DNA of 64,000 nt from Synechococcus sp. A18-25c (GTDB taxonomy: Bacteria > Cyanobacteriota > Cyanobacteriia > PCC-6307 > Cyanobiaceae). A program made the position numbers and the translations under genes. Below, piece by piece: positions 38,370 through 51,170 of this stretch (within the stretch, counting starts at the first letter, position 1; each line of letters starts with the position of its first letter). The stretch is from assembly GCF_014280035.1 (NCBI RefSeq), contig NZ_CP047957.1, positions 434,001 to 498,000 of the forward strand, written 5' to 3'. The notes beneath the pieces were generated by a model. That model worked only from the letters and a program-made list of their open reading frames with translations. It searched no databases and had not been told where the DNA came from.

Positions 38370-38956
38370 GTCCAGTTGGCTGGAATGTGGGTTGCCCAGC
38401 TCGCTGTTTTTTGGAATTTGAACTCACCGGCAATGGATCCCCAGCAGCGTTCGTTGGTTTCGGGATCATGTCCTCGATCCAGGGTCTGCAAGGAATCACC
38501 TTCCAGTCGAAAGGTGCTCACCAAGACGGTGTCTTTGCCGTTGCGGTGCACAATGCAGCGGCAGTTGGGTTCCATTGACCCCTCATACACACCACTGTGT
38601 TCAATGACCTGGTAGTGGCATTGGTCAAGACAGATGAGGTCGCCGTCTTGAATCGTGTTGCGACAGTCATCGTCAAAGATGGCAGTGCTGAACCGTGTCG
38701 GATCTCGAAACGTGTGGTTCCAGAGCTTGATCACGCCCTCCTGTTGCTCTTCGGCACGGATCACGCGCAGGCGGTAGGGATTTTTGGGATCAACGGCATA
38801 GGTCTGTTCCAGCAGGATGGAGCCCGCTGGAAGGTGCGCGATCGGCCGATAGCGGAGATGGATATGGGCGAACAGGGGGGGATTGTCGAAGGCCTGCTTT
38901 TGATTGCTGTATTCCCCGCAGAGCAGAGACAGAAAGCGCCCGACGGTCGACGTCAT
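38366..38956 (-). CDS. cpcT: CpcT-type bilin lyase (beta-phycocyanin Cys153)
   Basis: CpcT attaches a bilin to the second site of the phycocyanin beta subunit. The 196-residue product has the T-type signature set: FAHIHLRYRPI, SILLEQTYAVDPKNPYRLRV, MEPNCRCIVHRNGKDTVLVSTF and TLDRGHDPETNERCWGS. ATG 38956 (MTSTVGRFLSLL) is chosen because CpcT starts there; upstream sequence includes the rpcA terminator. It is probably transcribed by read-through or from its own promoter and leads the cpcT-rpcE-rpcF-phosphatase unit. Confidence 0.88.
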   Translation of the reverse strand: MTSTVGRFLSLLCGEYSNQKQAFDNPPLFAHIHLRYRPIAHLPAGSILLEQTYAVDPKNPYRLRVIRAEEQQEGVIKLWNHTFRDPTRFSTAIFDDDCRNTIQDGDLICLDQCHYQVIEHSGVYEGSMEPNCRCIVHRNGKDTVLVSTFRLEGDSLQTLDRGHDPETNERCWGSIAGEFKFQKTASWATHIPANWT

Positions 38957-38988
38957 CAAGAGTTCTTCCCGCGTCAGAGTCTGAACAT

Positions 38989-39013
38989 TAAAAAAGCCCT
39001 CCGGAGGAGGGCT
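38989..39013 (-). terminator. Intrinsic terminator/attenuator after rpcA
   Basis: On the minus strand AGCCCTCC-TCC-GGAGGGCT is followed by TTTTTT, a textbook intrinsic terminator 22 bases after the rpcA stop and upstream of cpcT. Partial read-through would set lyase well below phycocyanin. Confidence 0.8.
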
Positions 39014-39035
39014 GGGACTCAAGCTCGCTGATCGA

Positions 39036-39524
39036 TCAGATCAGGGCGTTGATGGCGTAATCGATGTAGCTGTTGGCTTCGGTTGCTGCGTCGCCGCTCA
39101 GACCGTGGTTGGCCTTAATGTGCTTCAGAGCTTCCACGTACCAGGAAGGGGAGAGCTCGAAGGTGCGGTTGATCTCGTCGAGACCGGCGATCAGATAGTC
39201 ATCCATGGGGCCGGTGCCGCCAGCCACCAGGCAGTAGGTGACCATGCGCAGGTAGTAGCCCACGTCACGGGAGCACTTGGCCTTGCCCTCAGCGGTGGTG
39301 GAATAGTTGGACCCCTCCATCTGAGTGGTGTAGGGGAACTTGGTGTACACAGCCTGTGCAGCACCGTTCACCAGGGAATCAGCCTTGGCGGACAGAGCTT
39401 TGGCAGCTTCGAGGCTGGCCTTGGCGCGGTTGAAGCGGCCGGATGCGGCCTGCACCTCAGTGTTGCTCAGGAAGCGGCCCTGGGAGTCGGCAGCTGCGAC
39501 GGCTTCGGTCAGGGGGGTTTTCAT
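39036..39524 (-). CDS. rpcA: R-phycocyanin alpha subunit
   Basis: The 162-residue phycobiliprotein has the bilin site [13 protein letters not shown] with Cys84, [18 protein letters not shown] and the C-terminal [10 protein letters not shown]. The single bilin is attached by RpcE/F. It follows rpcB by 42 bases and is followed by an intrinsic terminator. The coding sequence is much more GC-rich than the neighbouring peb genes, as expected for a highly expressed gene. Confidence 0.95.
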   Translation of the reverse strand: MKTPLTEAVAAADSQGRFLSNTEVQAASGRFNRAKASLEAAKALSAKADSLVNGAAQAVYTKFPYTTQMEGSNYSTTAEGKAKCSRDVGYYLRMVTYCLVAGGTGPMDDYLIAGLDEINRTFELSPSWYVEALKHIKANHGLSGDAATEANSYIDYAINALI

Positions 39525-39566
39525 TGATCGTTAATGGTGAAGAGAACGACTGATCCGAGGGGTCGA

Positions 39567-40085
39567 TCAGGCGACAGCGGCTGCAGCGCGGTCGAAGTAG
39601 GTGCCGATTTCGCTGCTCAGGGAAGCGCAATCGCCGGAGGTGACGCCAGCTTTGTCATTCACGATGGCCAGGGCGGCATCCTTCATCAGGTTCACGCCAG
39701 CGGCAACGGAAGCGCCGGGGGTGCCTAGAGCCAGGTATGTCTCGCGCAGGCCGTTCAGGCAGCGGTCTTCGAGTACGGAAGCATCGCCAGCGAAGCTTGC
39801 GTAGGTGACGTAGCGGAGGATGATCTCCATATCACGCAGGCAGGCAGCCATGCGGCGGGAGGTGTAAGCGTTGCCGCCGGGGGCGATCAGCGCAGGCTGC
39901 TGAGCGAACAGCTGGCGAGCTGCTGCTGCAACAATGCTGGAAGCATTGCTGGAAATGCGATTGACAGCATCAAGGCGCTTGTTGCTATCAGCCACCATTG
40001 CGGCCAAGGCGTCGATTTCGCCGGCGCTGATGAACTGTCCCCGGGCATCGGCCTGGGCGACAACCTTGGTGAAGGCGTCGAACAT
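39567..40085 (-). CDS. rpcB: R-phycocyanin beta subunit
   Basis: The 172-residue beta subunit has two bilin cysteines: Cys82 ([16 protein letters not shown]) and Cys153 (TSGDCASLS). Asn72 of the conserved [10 protein letters not shown] is present and is usually methylated. A strong ribosome site (AAGAGGAG, seven bases before ATG) is visible, in contrast to the two phycoerythrin beta genes. Cys82 is a CpcS/U-type and Cys153 a CpcT target. Confidence 0.95.
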   Translation of the reverse strand: MFDAFTKVVAQADARGQFISAGEIDALAAMVADSNKRLDAVNRISSNASSIVAAAARQLFAQQPALIAPGGNAYTSRRMAACLRDMEIILRYVTYASFAGDASVLEDRCLNGLRETYLALGTPGASVAAGVNLMKDAALAIVNDKAGVTSGDCASLSSEIGTYFDRAAAAVA

Positions 40086-40224
40086 GAGTGAACTCCTCTT
40101 GCAGCGTCTAATGAAGGGGCTTCAAGACCTAAGGGGACTTGTCAAAAAGACCCTTTGGCTCGGTGCAGATTCTCGCGAAATGCTCCTTGCACATTCGAAG
40201 GCTGTTCATAATGCTTAACTCCTG

Positions 40225-40253
40225 CACCTGCCTGGAAGTATTGAATGCAGGTG
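40225..40253 (-). terminator. Hairpin after pebB, upstream of rpcB
   Basis: Inverted 7-mers CACCTGC and GCAGGTG separated by 15 bases lie 13 bases past the pebB stop. No T-run follows. It may be a weak terminator for the peb transcript or part of the rpcBA control region (40086-40266). Confidence 0.35.
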
Positions 40254-40266
40254 AGGTTTGAAAGCG

Positions 40267-42360
<2,094 letters not shown>

Positions 42361-42405
42361 AAGCAGCTCTCTTGTAATAAACGTGTTTTGGCTCCGAGCG
42401 TTAGA

Positions 42406-42642
42406 TTATTTTGCTTCTTCAGATTTTTTTTGATTCACCAATTGAATCATGATTTCGTCCAGCCGTTGAAGTTCCGGATGAGCGGCAATGGTGGCGTCGA
42501 TTTTCTTCTGGGAAAGTCGTAATTTTTTCCCAAGATTAACAACATCCTGGTACAACCTTTCCCTGTAAGTTGCTAGCTCATCAATGGACTCTTGTAATTC
42601 CTTAAGAGAGGGCTTTTCGGCAGGTTGTGGTTCGGTCATCAT
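42406..42642 (-). CDS. Small hypothetical protein of the rod locus, coiled-coil
   Basis: This 78-residue charged, helical protein (PSLKELQESIDELATYRERLYQDVVNLGKKLRLSQ, then TIAAHPELQRLDEIMIQL) lies upstream of the CpeU-type lyase on the same strand. Small coiled-coil genes occur here in other marine Synechococcus rod loci. No function is known. It is divergent from cpeBA across a structured spacer. Confidence 0.65.
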   Translation of the reverse strand: MMTEPQPAEKPSLKELQESIDELATYRERLYQDVVNLGKKLRLSQKKIDATIAAHPELQRLDEIMIQLVNQKKSEEAK

Positions 42643-43508
<866 letters not shown>

Positions 43509-43556
43509 TTGGCATCTGATTCCGACTCTTTTTTCCTTTTCAGCATCACTAATTAG

Positions 43557-44060
<504 letters not shown>

Positions 44061-44084
44061 TCTCTTGGATCATTAGAGAATTCT

Positions 44085-44108
44085 GAGGGGCGTAAGCCCC
44101 TCTTTTTT
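44085..44108 (+). terminator. Intrinsic terminator of cpeBA
   Basis: GAGGGGC-GTAA-GCCCCTC followed by six T. It lies 25 bases after the cpeA stop. Confidence 0.9.
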
Positions 44109-44184
44109 ATTGGTCGTGATAACCGTATCAAAGAATCATCACGCAATGCGGATGTTTCGTTTATGGTTTGATTTTAAAAAGAAG

Positions 44185-44619
44185 ATGACAACCTTTTTGA
44201 TTTCTCATAATCTTCAAGTTGACTCTGAGAATGTTCCTTCTTTTGATTTGACACAGTTATCAGAAGGATTGCAGCGCAAGGCTAATTCGGTTCAAAACAT
44301 CGAATTGCTTGGCCATCCGCATTGGTTGATGTCAATAACCTCTTCTCGTTCTCCCCAAGAGCTTGCAGAGGAACTCGTTGAGGCTTGGATCCAACTCAGA
44401 GTTGAATTGGGTCATCAAGCCAATCATGTTGTTTTGGCTCTTGGAGGCAGGAAAGACTCAGACGCGGCTCCTGGATCACCTTTGCAAAGGGGTTTTTGGG
44501 GAGTTGATGTTGTTGAGACTATTGACCAGGCGGCTTTTTTAAATGCCATCAACTGGGAGAGTCTCAAAGGGAATCGCCCAGTTGAAAGTGTGTTTGAAGT
44601 GTCTACTTCAAAGAGTTAG
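44185..44619 (+). CDS. Hypothetical protein of the rod locus
   Basis: This protein of about 144 residues follows cpeBA on the same strand beyond the terminator. It contains LGHPHWLMSITSSRSPQELAEELVEAWIQLR and VVLALGGRKDSD. I recognise no domain. ATG 44185 (MTTFLISH) is used; the frame stays open to TTG 44110, overlapping the terminator T-run, so a longer form is less likely. It faces the small basic gene at 44630. Confidence 0.6.
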   Translation: MTTFLISHNLQVDSENVPSFDLTQLSEGLQRKANSVQNIELLGHPHWLMSITSSRSPQELAEELVEAWIQLRVELGHQANHVVLALGGRKDSDAAPGSPLQRGFWGVDVVETIDQAAFLNAINWESLKGNRPVESVFEVSTSKS

Positions 44620-44629
44620 ACGAACGCGT

Positions 44630-44944
44630 TCATGAGGCTTTTCGCCGATTGCGACGTCGACCGCTTCGTTTGTTGTCTTTGCGCTCCTCGACCTTTTCTG
44701 TTGTCAAGGCTTTTTTGGGCGCAGAAGAGGTTTCTTTTTTTAATGGAATCAAAGGCTTGATATTACTATCTGTCGAAACTGTCAATTTTGAGACATGGAG
44801 GATTGACACACCACAACGATGTGTTGCTTGCATCCATTGATTCATGAATCTGGTGTCGATGCATATTGTTCGACTTGTTGAAGGCCTTGACCCATCCATC
44901 ACGCCGGTCGAGATACGTAGGCGCTGTCCTGAAAAGGGTCCCAT
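44630..44944 (-). CDS. Small basic hypothetical protein
   Basis: This 104-residue protein has an N-terminal part with ISTGVMDGSRPSTSRTICIDTRFMNQWMQATHR and a strongly basic C-terminal tail (SGRRRNRRKAS). It lies convergent with the gene at 44185 and divergent from cpeY. The tail suggests nucleic-acid or membrane-surface binding, or simply disorder. No family is recognised, so it could be spurious. Confidence 0.5.
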   Translation of the reverse strand: MGPFSGQRLRISTGVMDGSRPSTSRTICIDTRFMNQWMQATHRCGVSILHVSKLTVSTDSNIKPLIPLKKETSSAPKKALTTEKVEERKDNKRSGRRRNRRKAS

Positions 44945-45080
44945 CCTTAAGAGTTCATCTATTAGACATCTTGCAGGTTTACTCCTGCATTGGAAAGACC
45001 GTTAAAACGTTTCTTATCCTCTGGACGAGTCGAGCTTACGTGTGGTTGTGTAGAATTTTTGCTGAAGAGAGGGGTCAGTC

Positions 45081-46406
45081 ATGGCAGGGCTTTTTGACAA
45101 TATTCATTTGGGGCTTAAGCGCGATGACGCAATCGCAATCCTTACCAAACAAGTTGTTGATTTAGAAAGTGCAAGTGATTTTTATATGGCATGTTCTCAT
45201 CTGATTAATTTTCCTTGTGATGAAACAGAAGAGGCTCTTATCCTATTCCTGAGTCGATCTTCAGCAGATAATGCTGTGCGCTTGGCGCAACGCAAAGCGA
45301 TAGAAGTTCTCGCACGATTAAAGTCTAATCGTGCACAATTGATCATTGCAGGTTTTCTTGAAAGTTCTGATTCTTATACAGTTGAGAATGCTGCTTGGGC
45401 GTTGGGTGAGTTGAATTGTTCAGATCGCTTAATTCATGAATCCATGATTTCTTTGCTAAGTGACCCTTCACAAAATCAGAGGGTGTTAATTCAATCGTTG
45501 GCAAAGCTTTCAGTTTCTTCTGCTATTCCATCCATCGAGTGTTTGTTGGCAAGTGAAAAAACACCGATTCGAGGTGCTGCATTGGCGGCGCTCTCCCGCT
45601 TATCAGGGGAGCAACCAAACCTTGACGATTTATCTGATTACCTTTATGAAGCCAATCAGATGGATCGACAATCGGCTGTTCAGGACATTATTGACGCTGA
45701 TGCATTTCAGATACTGCCAGATCTACTGACAGCCCCAATCTCCCCTGCATTTCGCATGAGAGCGCTCCGCTCTTTAGTCAAACAATCCGATAATCTTGAA
45801 CGAAAGCAGTTTGGCCTTGAAGCCATTCAAAAGGTTCTTCTAGACGATCCAAGGGATATTGTTGTTGTCCATCGTTATGACATGTCTCCTTCAACCTCAT
45901 TGCTAGTTGAGAGCTTGTTCCATCCCGATTTCAGTCGTTGTTATCTTGCAATGCAATCTCTATTGTCTAGAGATGTAGAAGAGCTCTATCCTTTAATTGA
46001 AGATTGCTGGAATTCTCGAGCATATAATGATTACGGTGCTCATTACTTCTTAATGCGTTTGTTTGGGTTGATGGAGGGTTGGAGTGTGGAAGCGTTAAAT
46101 CTGATCAAGCCAATTCTCCGCCAAGCGATTGCAGACAAGCGTCCACAATTTAAGAAGTCTGCTCCTGCTGCTTTCCTTTCATATGCAAGGTTGTTCCCTA
46201 ATGATTGTCATGATCTCATAGAGCAATGGCTTGGTGTAGAGGGTGAACAGTCTTGGGATTACCGTTATGTGGCTCTGATGGTTATTCAATCTGATCCTAA
46301 ACGGTTCGAGATCCAACAGTTTTATGAGCCAATCAAGCAACTTTCGTGCACAGATCCTGATTGGGCTGTGCGATATAAAACTGAATCAATTCTGGGTACT
46401 GTGTGA
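45081..46406 (+). CDS. cpeY: CpeY bilin lyase (phycoerythrin I alpha Cys82)
   Basis: The 441-residue protein is built of HEAT-like repeats of the E/F lyase family (for example YTVENAAWALGELNC, IRGAALAALSRLSG, FRMRALRSLVKQ). It begins with FDNIHLGLKRDDAIAIL, similar to MpeY's [18 protein letters not shown]. CpeY with CpeZ attaches phycoerythrobilin to CpeA Cys82. cpeZ follows 75 bases downstream. The coding sequence is AT-rich. Confidence 0.9.
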   Translation: MAGLFDNIHLGLKRDDAIAILTKQVVDLESASDFYMACSHLINFPCDETEEALILFLSRSSADNAVRLAQRKAIEVLARLKSNRAQLIIAGFLESSDSYTVENAAWALGELNCSDRLIHESMISLLSDPSQNQRVLIQSLAKLSVSSAIPSIECLLASEKTPIRGAALAALSRLSGEQPNLDDLSDYLYEANQMDRQSAVQDIIDADAFQILPDLLTAPISPAFRMRALRSLVKQSDNLERKQFGLEAIQKVLLDDPRDIVVVHRYDMSPSTSLLVESLFHPDFSRCYLAMQSLLSRDVEELYPLIEDCWNSRAYNDYGAHYFLMRLFGLMEGWSVEALNLIKPILRQAIADKRPQFKKSAPAAFLSYARLFPNDCHDLIEQWLGVEGEQSWDYRYVALMVIQSDPKRFEIQQFYEPIKQLSCTDPDWAVRYKTESILGTV

Positions 46407-46481
46407 ATCTATATACAGGCCTTGGAGCAACTGAAGTCACTCCGAATGCTAAGATATTCCCTGATCTGTATGTACGGGTAA

Positions 46482-47126
46482 ATGGAAAGCAATTCTTCTT
46501 TCCCTTCGATTGATGAATTGTTTTCTGATTTTCAACATCCTAATCCGAGGATTCAGGAAGATGCCTGTGCATTGATGGTTGAACATTACCCTCAAGAAGC
46601 ACTTCCCAAATTAATTGATCTACTTACCGATAAAGATCCTAAGGTTTACCGTGCAGCGGTAAAAGGTATTGGTTTGTTTGGTAGCTCTGCATTCCTTCCT
46701 TTGTTAGATGTTTATTCATCAACTGATAACCAAACTGCAAGACGTTGTGTTCCAAAGGCTTTCGTCCAGTTGTTTAAGAATTTTCCAGATCAAGCTTTCC
46801 CTGAAGAAGTGATGACCCTTCTGGAAAAAGGAGTTGATGATGATGATATGGTCGTTGTTCAAGGTGTATTGATGTGTCTTGGGCAAATCGGAAAGCAAGA
46901 AATAAGATCTAAGGAAGCAATTAAAATCCTTTCAAACTCACTCAATAGTGAAAATATTGCTTTGGTTTTTAGTGCTTCTCAAGCACTTGCCGATATTCCT
47001 GACCCTGACTCTGAAGTTGCATTGAAGGCTCTTCTTAGCGGTGCCAGTGATCCGATGATTCGCGGAGCTGCTGAATCTTCACTGGCAAGACTTGAGAATC
47101 TTATGTCGAGGCAACAGGATCAGTAG
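46482..47126 (+). CDS. cpeZ: CpeZ, chaperone-like partner of phycoerythrin lyases
   Basis: This 214-residue HEAT-repeat protein (PRIQEDACALMVEHYPQEALPKLIDLL, KVYRAAVKGIGLFG, MIRGAAESSLARLE) is the usual partner of CpeY and assists folding of phycoerythrin subunits. It is the last gene of the plus-strand run; its stop is 5 bases from the convergent Nif11-like gene. Confidence 0.88.
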   Translation: MESNSSFPSIDELFSDFQHPNPRIQEDACALMVEHYPQEALPKLIDLLTDKDPKVYRAAVKGIGLFGSSAFLPLLDVYSSTDNQTARRCVPKAFVQLFKNFPDQAFPEEVMTLLEKGVDDDDMVVVQGVLMCLGQIGKQEIRSKEAIKILSNSLNSENIALVFSASQALADIPDPDSEVALKALLSGASDPMIRGAAESSLARLENLMSRQQDQ

Positions 47127-47130
47127 TTGC

Positions 47131-47472
47131 TCATGAAACAGTTTCTATTCCTGAATAATATCCACCAGCTCTGAAGTCGAAGCGTTCAACTTTGTCATCT
47201 TTGCTGCATGTTGTTTGAGAGTAATGCAAGAGCGTCTCATACCCCTCTGGTATCATTTTGGGGCATAGTCTTCCAACATCATTGGCAAAAGGACAGAAAT
47301 AAACACCTGCCCAGCGATTTAAGAAACGTCCTTTAATTTCGTCAGAAAAATCAAAACCATTTTGATCGGCCAACCTAAGAATCTCTTCAGGCTCGGCTTC
47401 TGCAAAGAGCTGTCTGAATGAGGCGTTTTCCTCTAAGACTCCAAGGAAACGGATAAATTCTGCGCGTGACAT
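47131..47472 (-). CDS. Nif11-like protein with Cys-containing C-terminal domain
   Basis: The first 45 residues match the Nif11 domain: SRAEFIRFLGVLEENASFRQLFAEAEPEEILRLADQNGFDFS split here as a helix pair ending in the usual GFDFS. The 65-residue C-terminal part is extended, has Cys at several places (YFCPF, RLCPK, TTCSK) and is not repetitive. Nif11 domains act as leader peptides of some lanthipeptides, but no double-Gly cleavage site or modifying enzyme is visible. Convergent with cpeZ. Function unknown. Confidence 0.65.
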   Translation of the reverse strand: MSRAEFIRFLGVLEENASFRQLFAEAEPEEILRLADQNGFDFSDEIKGRFLNRWAGVYFCPFANDVGRLCPKMIPEGYETLLHYSQTTCSKDDKVERFDFRAGGYYSGIETVS

Positions 47473-47641
47473 GAGACATCTGCTTAGAAATACACTTTAT
47501 CATTCAATGATCAAATCTGTGCGCAAGTTGCATTGTTTATTGACTCTTTATTTGGCTGGTAAATTTATTCTGATGTTTTAAAAGCACTCTCCCCTTTTGC
47601 TGACATCTATTTGGTTCGAGGACTTTTACGAGCGTAGCTTT

Positions 47642-48568
47642 CTATTCGCTTTCTTCTTGTGCATCTCTGCTCAAGATGTTGATGGCTACACTAAAGACTG
47701 CGGCAACTGATTCGTTGCTTTCGATTGATTTCGCCTCTCTTATCGCTTCAATTTTATTGATGGCTCCAAGTTTCATTAATGCCATGGCAGTGTTCTTTCT
47801 GACTTGAAGGTCTTCGTCAATCAACATTTTGGTTAATAGCTCTTCGACATCCTCGGCGTCACACGATTTTCCTATTAGTGTTACAGCTTCTGCTCTTACA
47901 TCCGGAGAAACATCTTCTAAGGCTTCAAATACTTTTCTCTGGGCTTTTGTGTCACCCAGCGATTGTATTTGGTCTCCTAATGCTGAAATTGCTGCGACTC
48001 TTACTTCCGCTGAGTCAGAATCAGCGGCACTTAACAAGGTTTCCGGTGCCTTCGCACCAATGAAGCTCAGTGCGAGGTTAATCAGTCCTACCTGGAAAGG
48101 AGTGCAGTCTGGATTTTTGAGGATTCCCAGTAATGTTTCCATCGCATCTGGTCCAATTGTTGCCATGGCACCTGCTGAGGATCCAAGCACAACTGGGTCG
48201 TCATCTTCTAAAAATGCCTCTAATAAAAATGGCAAAGCCGCTTTATCACCAATTAAATTAATTGTTTTTGCTGATGCTCTTCTTACTACAACATTCTTGT
48301 GATGACGTAGGGCATCGCATAAAACTGGTAATGCTGTATCTCCCACGGCACCAAGGCTTTTTGCAAATGTAAGTCGTAGTGCACCTCTTTTATCTCCCAA
48401 GCCTGCAACCATCTTTTGAATTGATTCAGCGTCCGAATTTGGTATTTTGCCGTCACTTAATAGACTTCCAAGCTCTTCTGCTAAATGTAGAGCCTCTTCT
48501 TCGGTGAGCTGACTATCGCTGGTTGGCGACTCTGCATTTGAATGTTCAGACACCGAACGCTTTTTCAA
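47642..48568 (-). CDS. CpeF/MpeU/MpeV-type HEAT-repeat bilin lyase or lyase-isomerase
   Basis: The 308-residue protein has a Ser/acidic N-terminus and at least six HEAT repeats (VVVRRASAKTINLIGD, PVVLGSSAGAMATIGP, EVRVAAISALGDQ, DVRAEAVTLIGKS, QVRKNTAMALMKLG). This family includes CpeF (doubly linked phycoerythrobilin on beta-PE Cys50/61) and the marine lyase-isomerases MpeU and MpeV. Length and position fit, but paralogue and bilin specificity cannot be decided by reading. It follows mpeC on the same strand. Confidence 0.8.
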   Translation of the reverse strand: MKKRSVSEHSNAESPTSDSQLTEEEALHLAEELGSLLSDGKIPNSDAESIQKMVAGLGDKRGALRLTFAKSLGAVGDTALPVLCDALRHHKNVVVRRASAKTINLIGDKAALPFLLEAFLEDDDPVVLGSSAGAMATIGPDAMETLLGILKNPDCTPFQVGLINLALSFIGAKAPETLLSAADSDSAEVRVAAISALGDQIQSLGDTKAQRKVFEALEDVSPDVRAEAVTLIGKSCDAEDVEELLTKMLIDEDLQVRKNTAMALMKLGAINKIEAIREAKSIESNESVAAVFSVAINILSRDAQEESE

Positions 48569-48635
48569 TCTTTTTCTAATCTACATGACGATCTTCTCGG
48601 TTGTGTCATTTGACTTCTGGACTGACCTTGCTATT

Positions 48636-48667
48636 AAAAAAAAGCACCCTATAGAGATAGGGTGCTT
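48636..48667 (-). terminator. Intrinsic terminator after mpeC
   Basis: Minus-strand AAGCACCCTAT-CTCT-ATAGGGTGCTT followed by about eight T. It separates mpeC from the downstream lyase gene. Confidence 0.9.
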
Positions 48668-48715
48668 GCCGGTCAACTTTTAATGAGCCAGCTGCTTTCC
48701 GTCTTTGAATTCACT

Positions 48716-49597
48716 TTAAAAGTGAACTCCAAAAGGCCGGAACGGAACATTACCAGTCTGCTTGGGAGGTTGGTGTCCCGAGTATTGCTGTTGGGGCAAA
48801 CGTGGTGCAGGTTTGGCCACTGCCTTATAAGTGAAGCGCACTGGCTGCACTGCATTTGCTGCAGCAGTTGCAAGGGGGTTAACAGTTCTGCTTCTGCTGC
48901 CTTGAGCATTGTCGCTCACGGCTACTTTTGTGCTAGCAAGCTCTCTCATCATATTGAATGATGATGTCATCATGCCTGCATAAGAGTCGCCTGTACGCCA
49001 ATAAGGAACGATATCGGAACCGAAAACTTCAGCGTATTCTGCACTGTCAGTAAGGCTGTCAATTAAAGCATCAAAGCCTGATTCGGCCTGGAGTTTGATA
49101 CTTTTTTGAATTTCTCCTTGATTCAGTGGAGGACGGCCAAGCAGGTGCTTGTAGTTCAGCTCAATTCCGCGCTGTGGAGCAACAGAGTGAAAATAGTTCT
49201 TCTTGTAAAAGGGTGATTTCGCAAGACCATTGACGAAATCACGAACTGTGATTTCACCATTCATCAAACGGGCTTCTAAGGAGCTGAGACGCTCATTTTC
49301 TGTCGGCGGTAAATTCCCCAAGACTTGTCGGTAGGCTGCAATGATTGTTCTTTCGAGAGCTGCCGAGTCCCCAGGGTGGTACTGGTCGAATACAGACCCA
49401 AAGGGACATTCGCTATGAAGTCTCGGCCCTATGCCCAAGCTCATTGTTGAGCAGGTGTTGCGTTTGAATTCTGCAATCGAACCAGCGACAGTGCGATGCG
49501 TCGTGTTCTTTCCAGCTTTACTGGTTGTGGAATAGGATGCAGGTTGTGTACGGCTTGCTGCAGCCATACCATCACGACTTGTCTGGGTACTCAGCAT
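48716..49597 (-). CDS. mpeC: Phycoerythrin II-associated rod linker MpeC (gamma subunit)
   Basis: The 293-residue linker has an N-terminal extension with Cys49 (KRNTCSTMSLGIGPRLHSECP); Cys49 is the known phycourobilin site of MpeC, which supports this start. The linker domain spans about 80-205 (AYRQVLGNLPP, ARLMNGEITVRDFVNGLAKSP, IELNYKHLLGRPP). No CpcD domain follows; the C-terminus is Gln/Pro-rich. It joins MpeA/MpeB hexamers in rods and carries an energy-donor bilin. Confidence 0.88.
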   Translation of the reverse strand: MLSTQTSRDGMAAASRTQPASYSTTSKAGKNTTHRTVAGSIAEFKRNTCSTMSLGIGPRLHSECPFGSVFDQYHPGDSAALERTIIAAYRQVLGNLPPTENERLSSLEARLMNGEITVRDFVNGLAKSPFYKKNYFHSVAPQRGIELNYKHLLGRPPLNQGEIQKSIKLQAESGFDALIDSLTDSAEYAEVFGSDIVPYWRTGDSYAGMMTSSFNMMRELASTKVAVSDNAQGSRSRTVNPLATAAANAVQPVRFTYKAVAKPAPRLPQQQYSGHQPPKQTGNVPFRPFGVHF

Positions 49598-49786
49598 GAT
49601 GCTAAAGGAGGGATGATTTGGGTTGAGTTTTCTCTTGAGTCGGCTTTTTTCTGAGCGAAAAATCGCTTGATCAGATGTGCTTTGCAGGAGAAAATTTGAT
49701 GGCTATACGTAATTAAATCTGTTGATGATTGAATTTTGTTCTTTCTTCCCTTGTCGGGTGGGGTGTGGGGGATTTGATGTCTGCCG

Positions 49787-49831
49787 ATTCCAATCCCTGA
49801 AAATTGGAGATATTATCTAAAAATTGGAATT
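49787..49831. repeat. ATTCCAAT/ATTGGA repeat array
   Basis: ATTCCAAT (49787-49794), ATTGGA (49804-49809) and ATTGGAAT (49824-49831) form one inverted and one direct repeat pair. The two direct copies lie 20 bases apart, close to two helical turns, about 200 bases upstream of mpeC. Confidence 0.5.
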
Positions 49832-49846
49832 GAAATCGACAAGGTA

Positions 49847-49872
49847 AAAAAAAGGTGGGCTTTCGCCCACCC
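49847..49872 (-). terminator. Intrinsic terminator of mpeBA
   Basis: Minus-strand GGTGGGC-GAAA-GCCCACC followed by about eight T, 42 bases after the mpeA stop. Confidence 0.9.
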
Positions 49873-49913
49873 CCTCCATCAAATCGAGAACATCAATCAG
49901 CTAAAGCTGAATA

Positions 49914-50435
<522 letters not shown>

Positions 50436-50458
50436 TTATCGAAAAATCAACCTGTTGT

Positions 50459-51052
<594 letters not shown>

Positions 51053-51170
51053 TCATGCTTTTTTCCTCTTCTCTTCCGGCAAGCCTGTCAGGAAACACAA
51101 GTTGACAAAAACTGCTTGAGTGTTGATTCAATACGCTTCAGCTCATGCCGCCCTGATCTTGCTAGCAGTT

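Larger units (their letters stand above)
49598..49913. promoter_or_regulatory. mpeC upstream region
   Basis: These 316 bases lie between mpeC and the mpeA terminator, both on the minus strand. They contain the ATTGGA repeat array at 49787-49831 and no gene. Transcription start signals for mpeC must lie here, but no certain -10 was identified. Confidence 0.45.

Noticed and set aside
38597-39031. Plus-strand frame of 144 codons opposite cpcT
   Set aside because: Shadow of cpcT and of the rpcA terminator.
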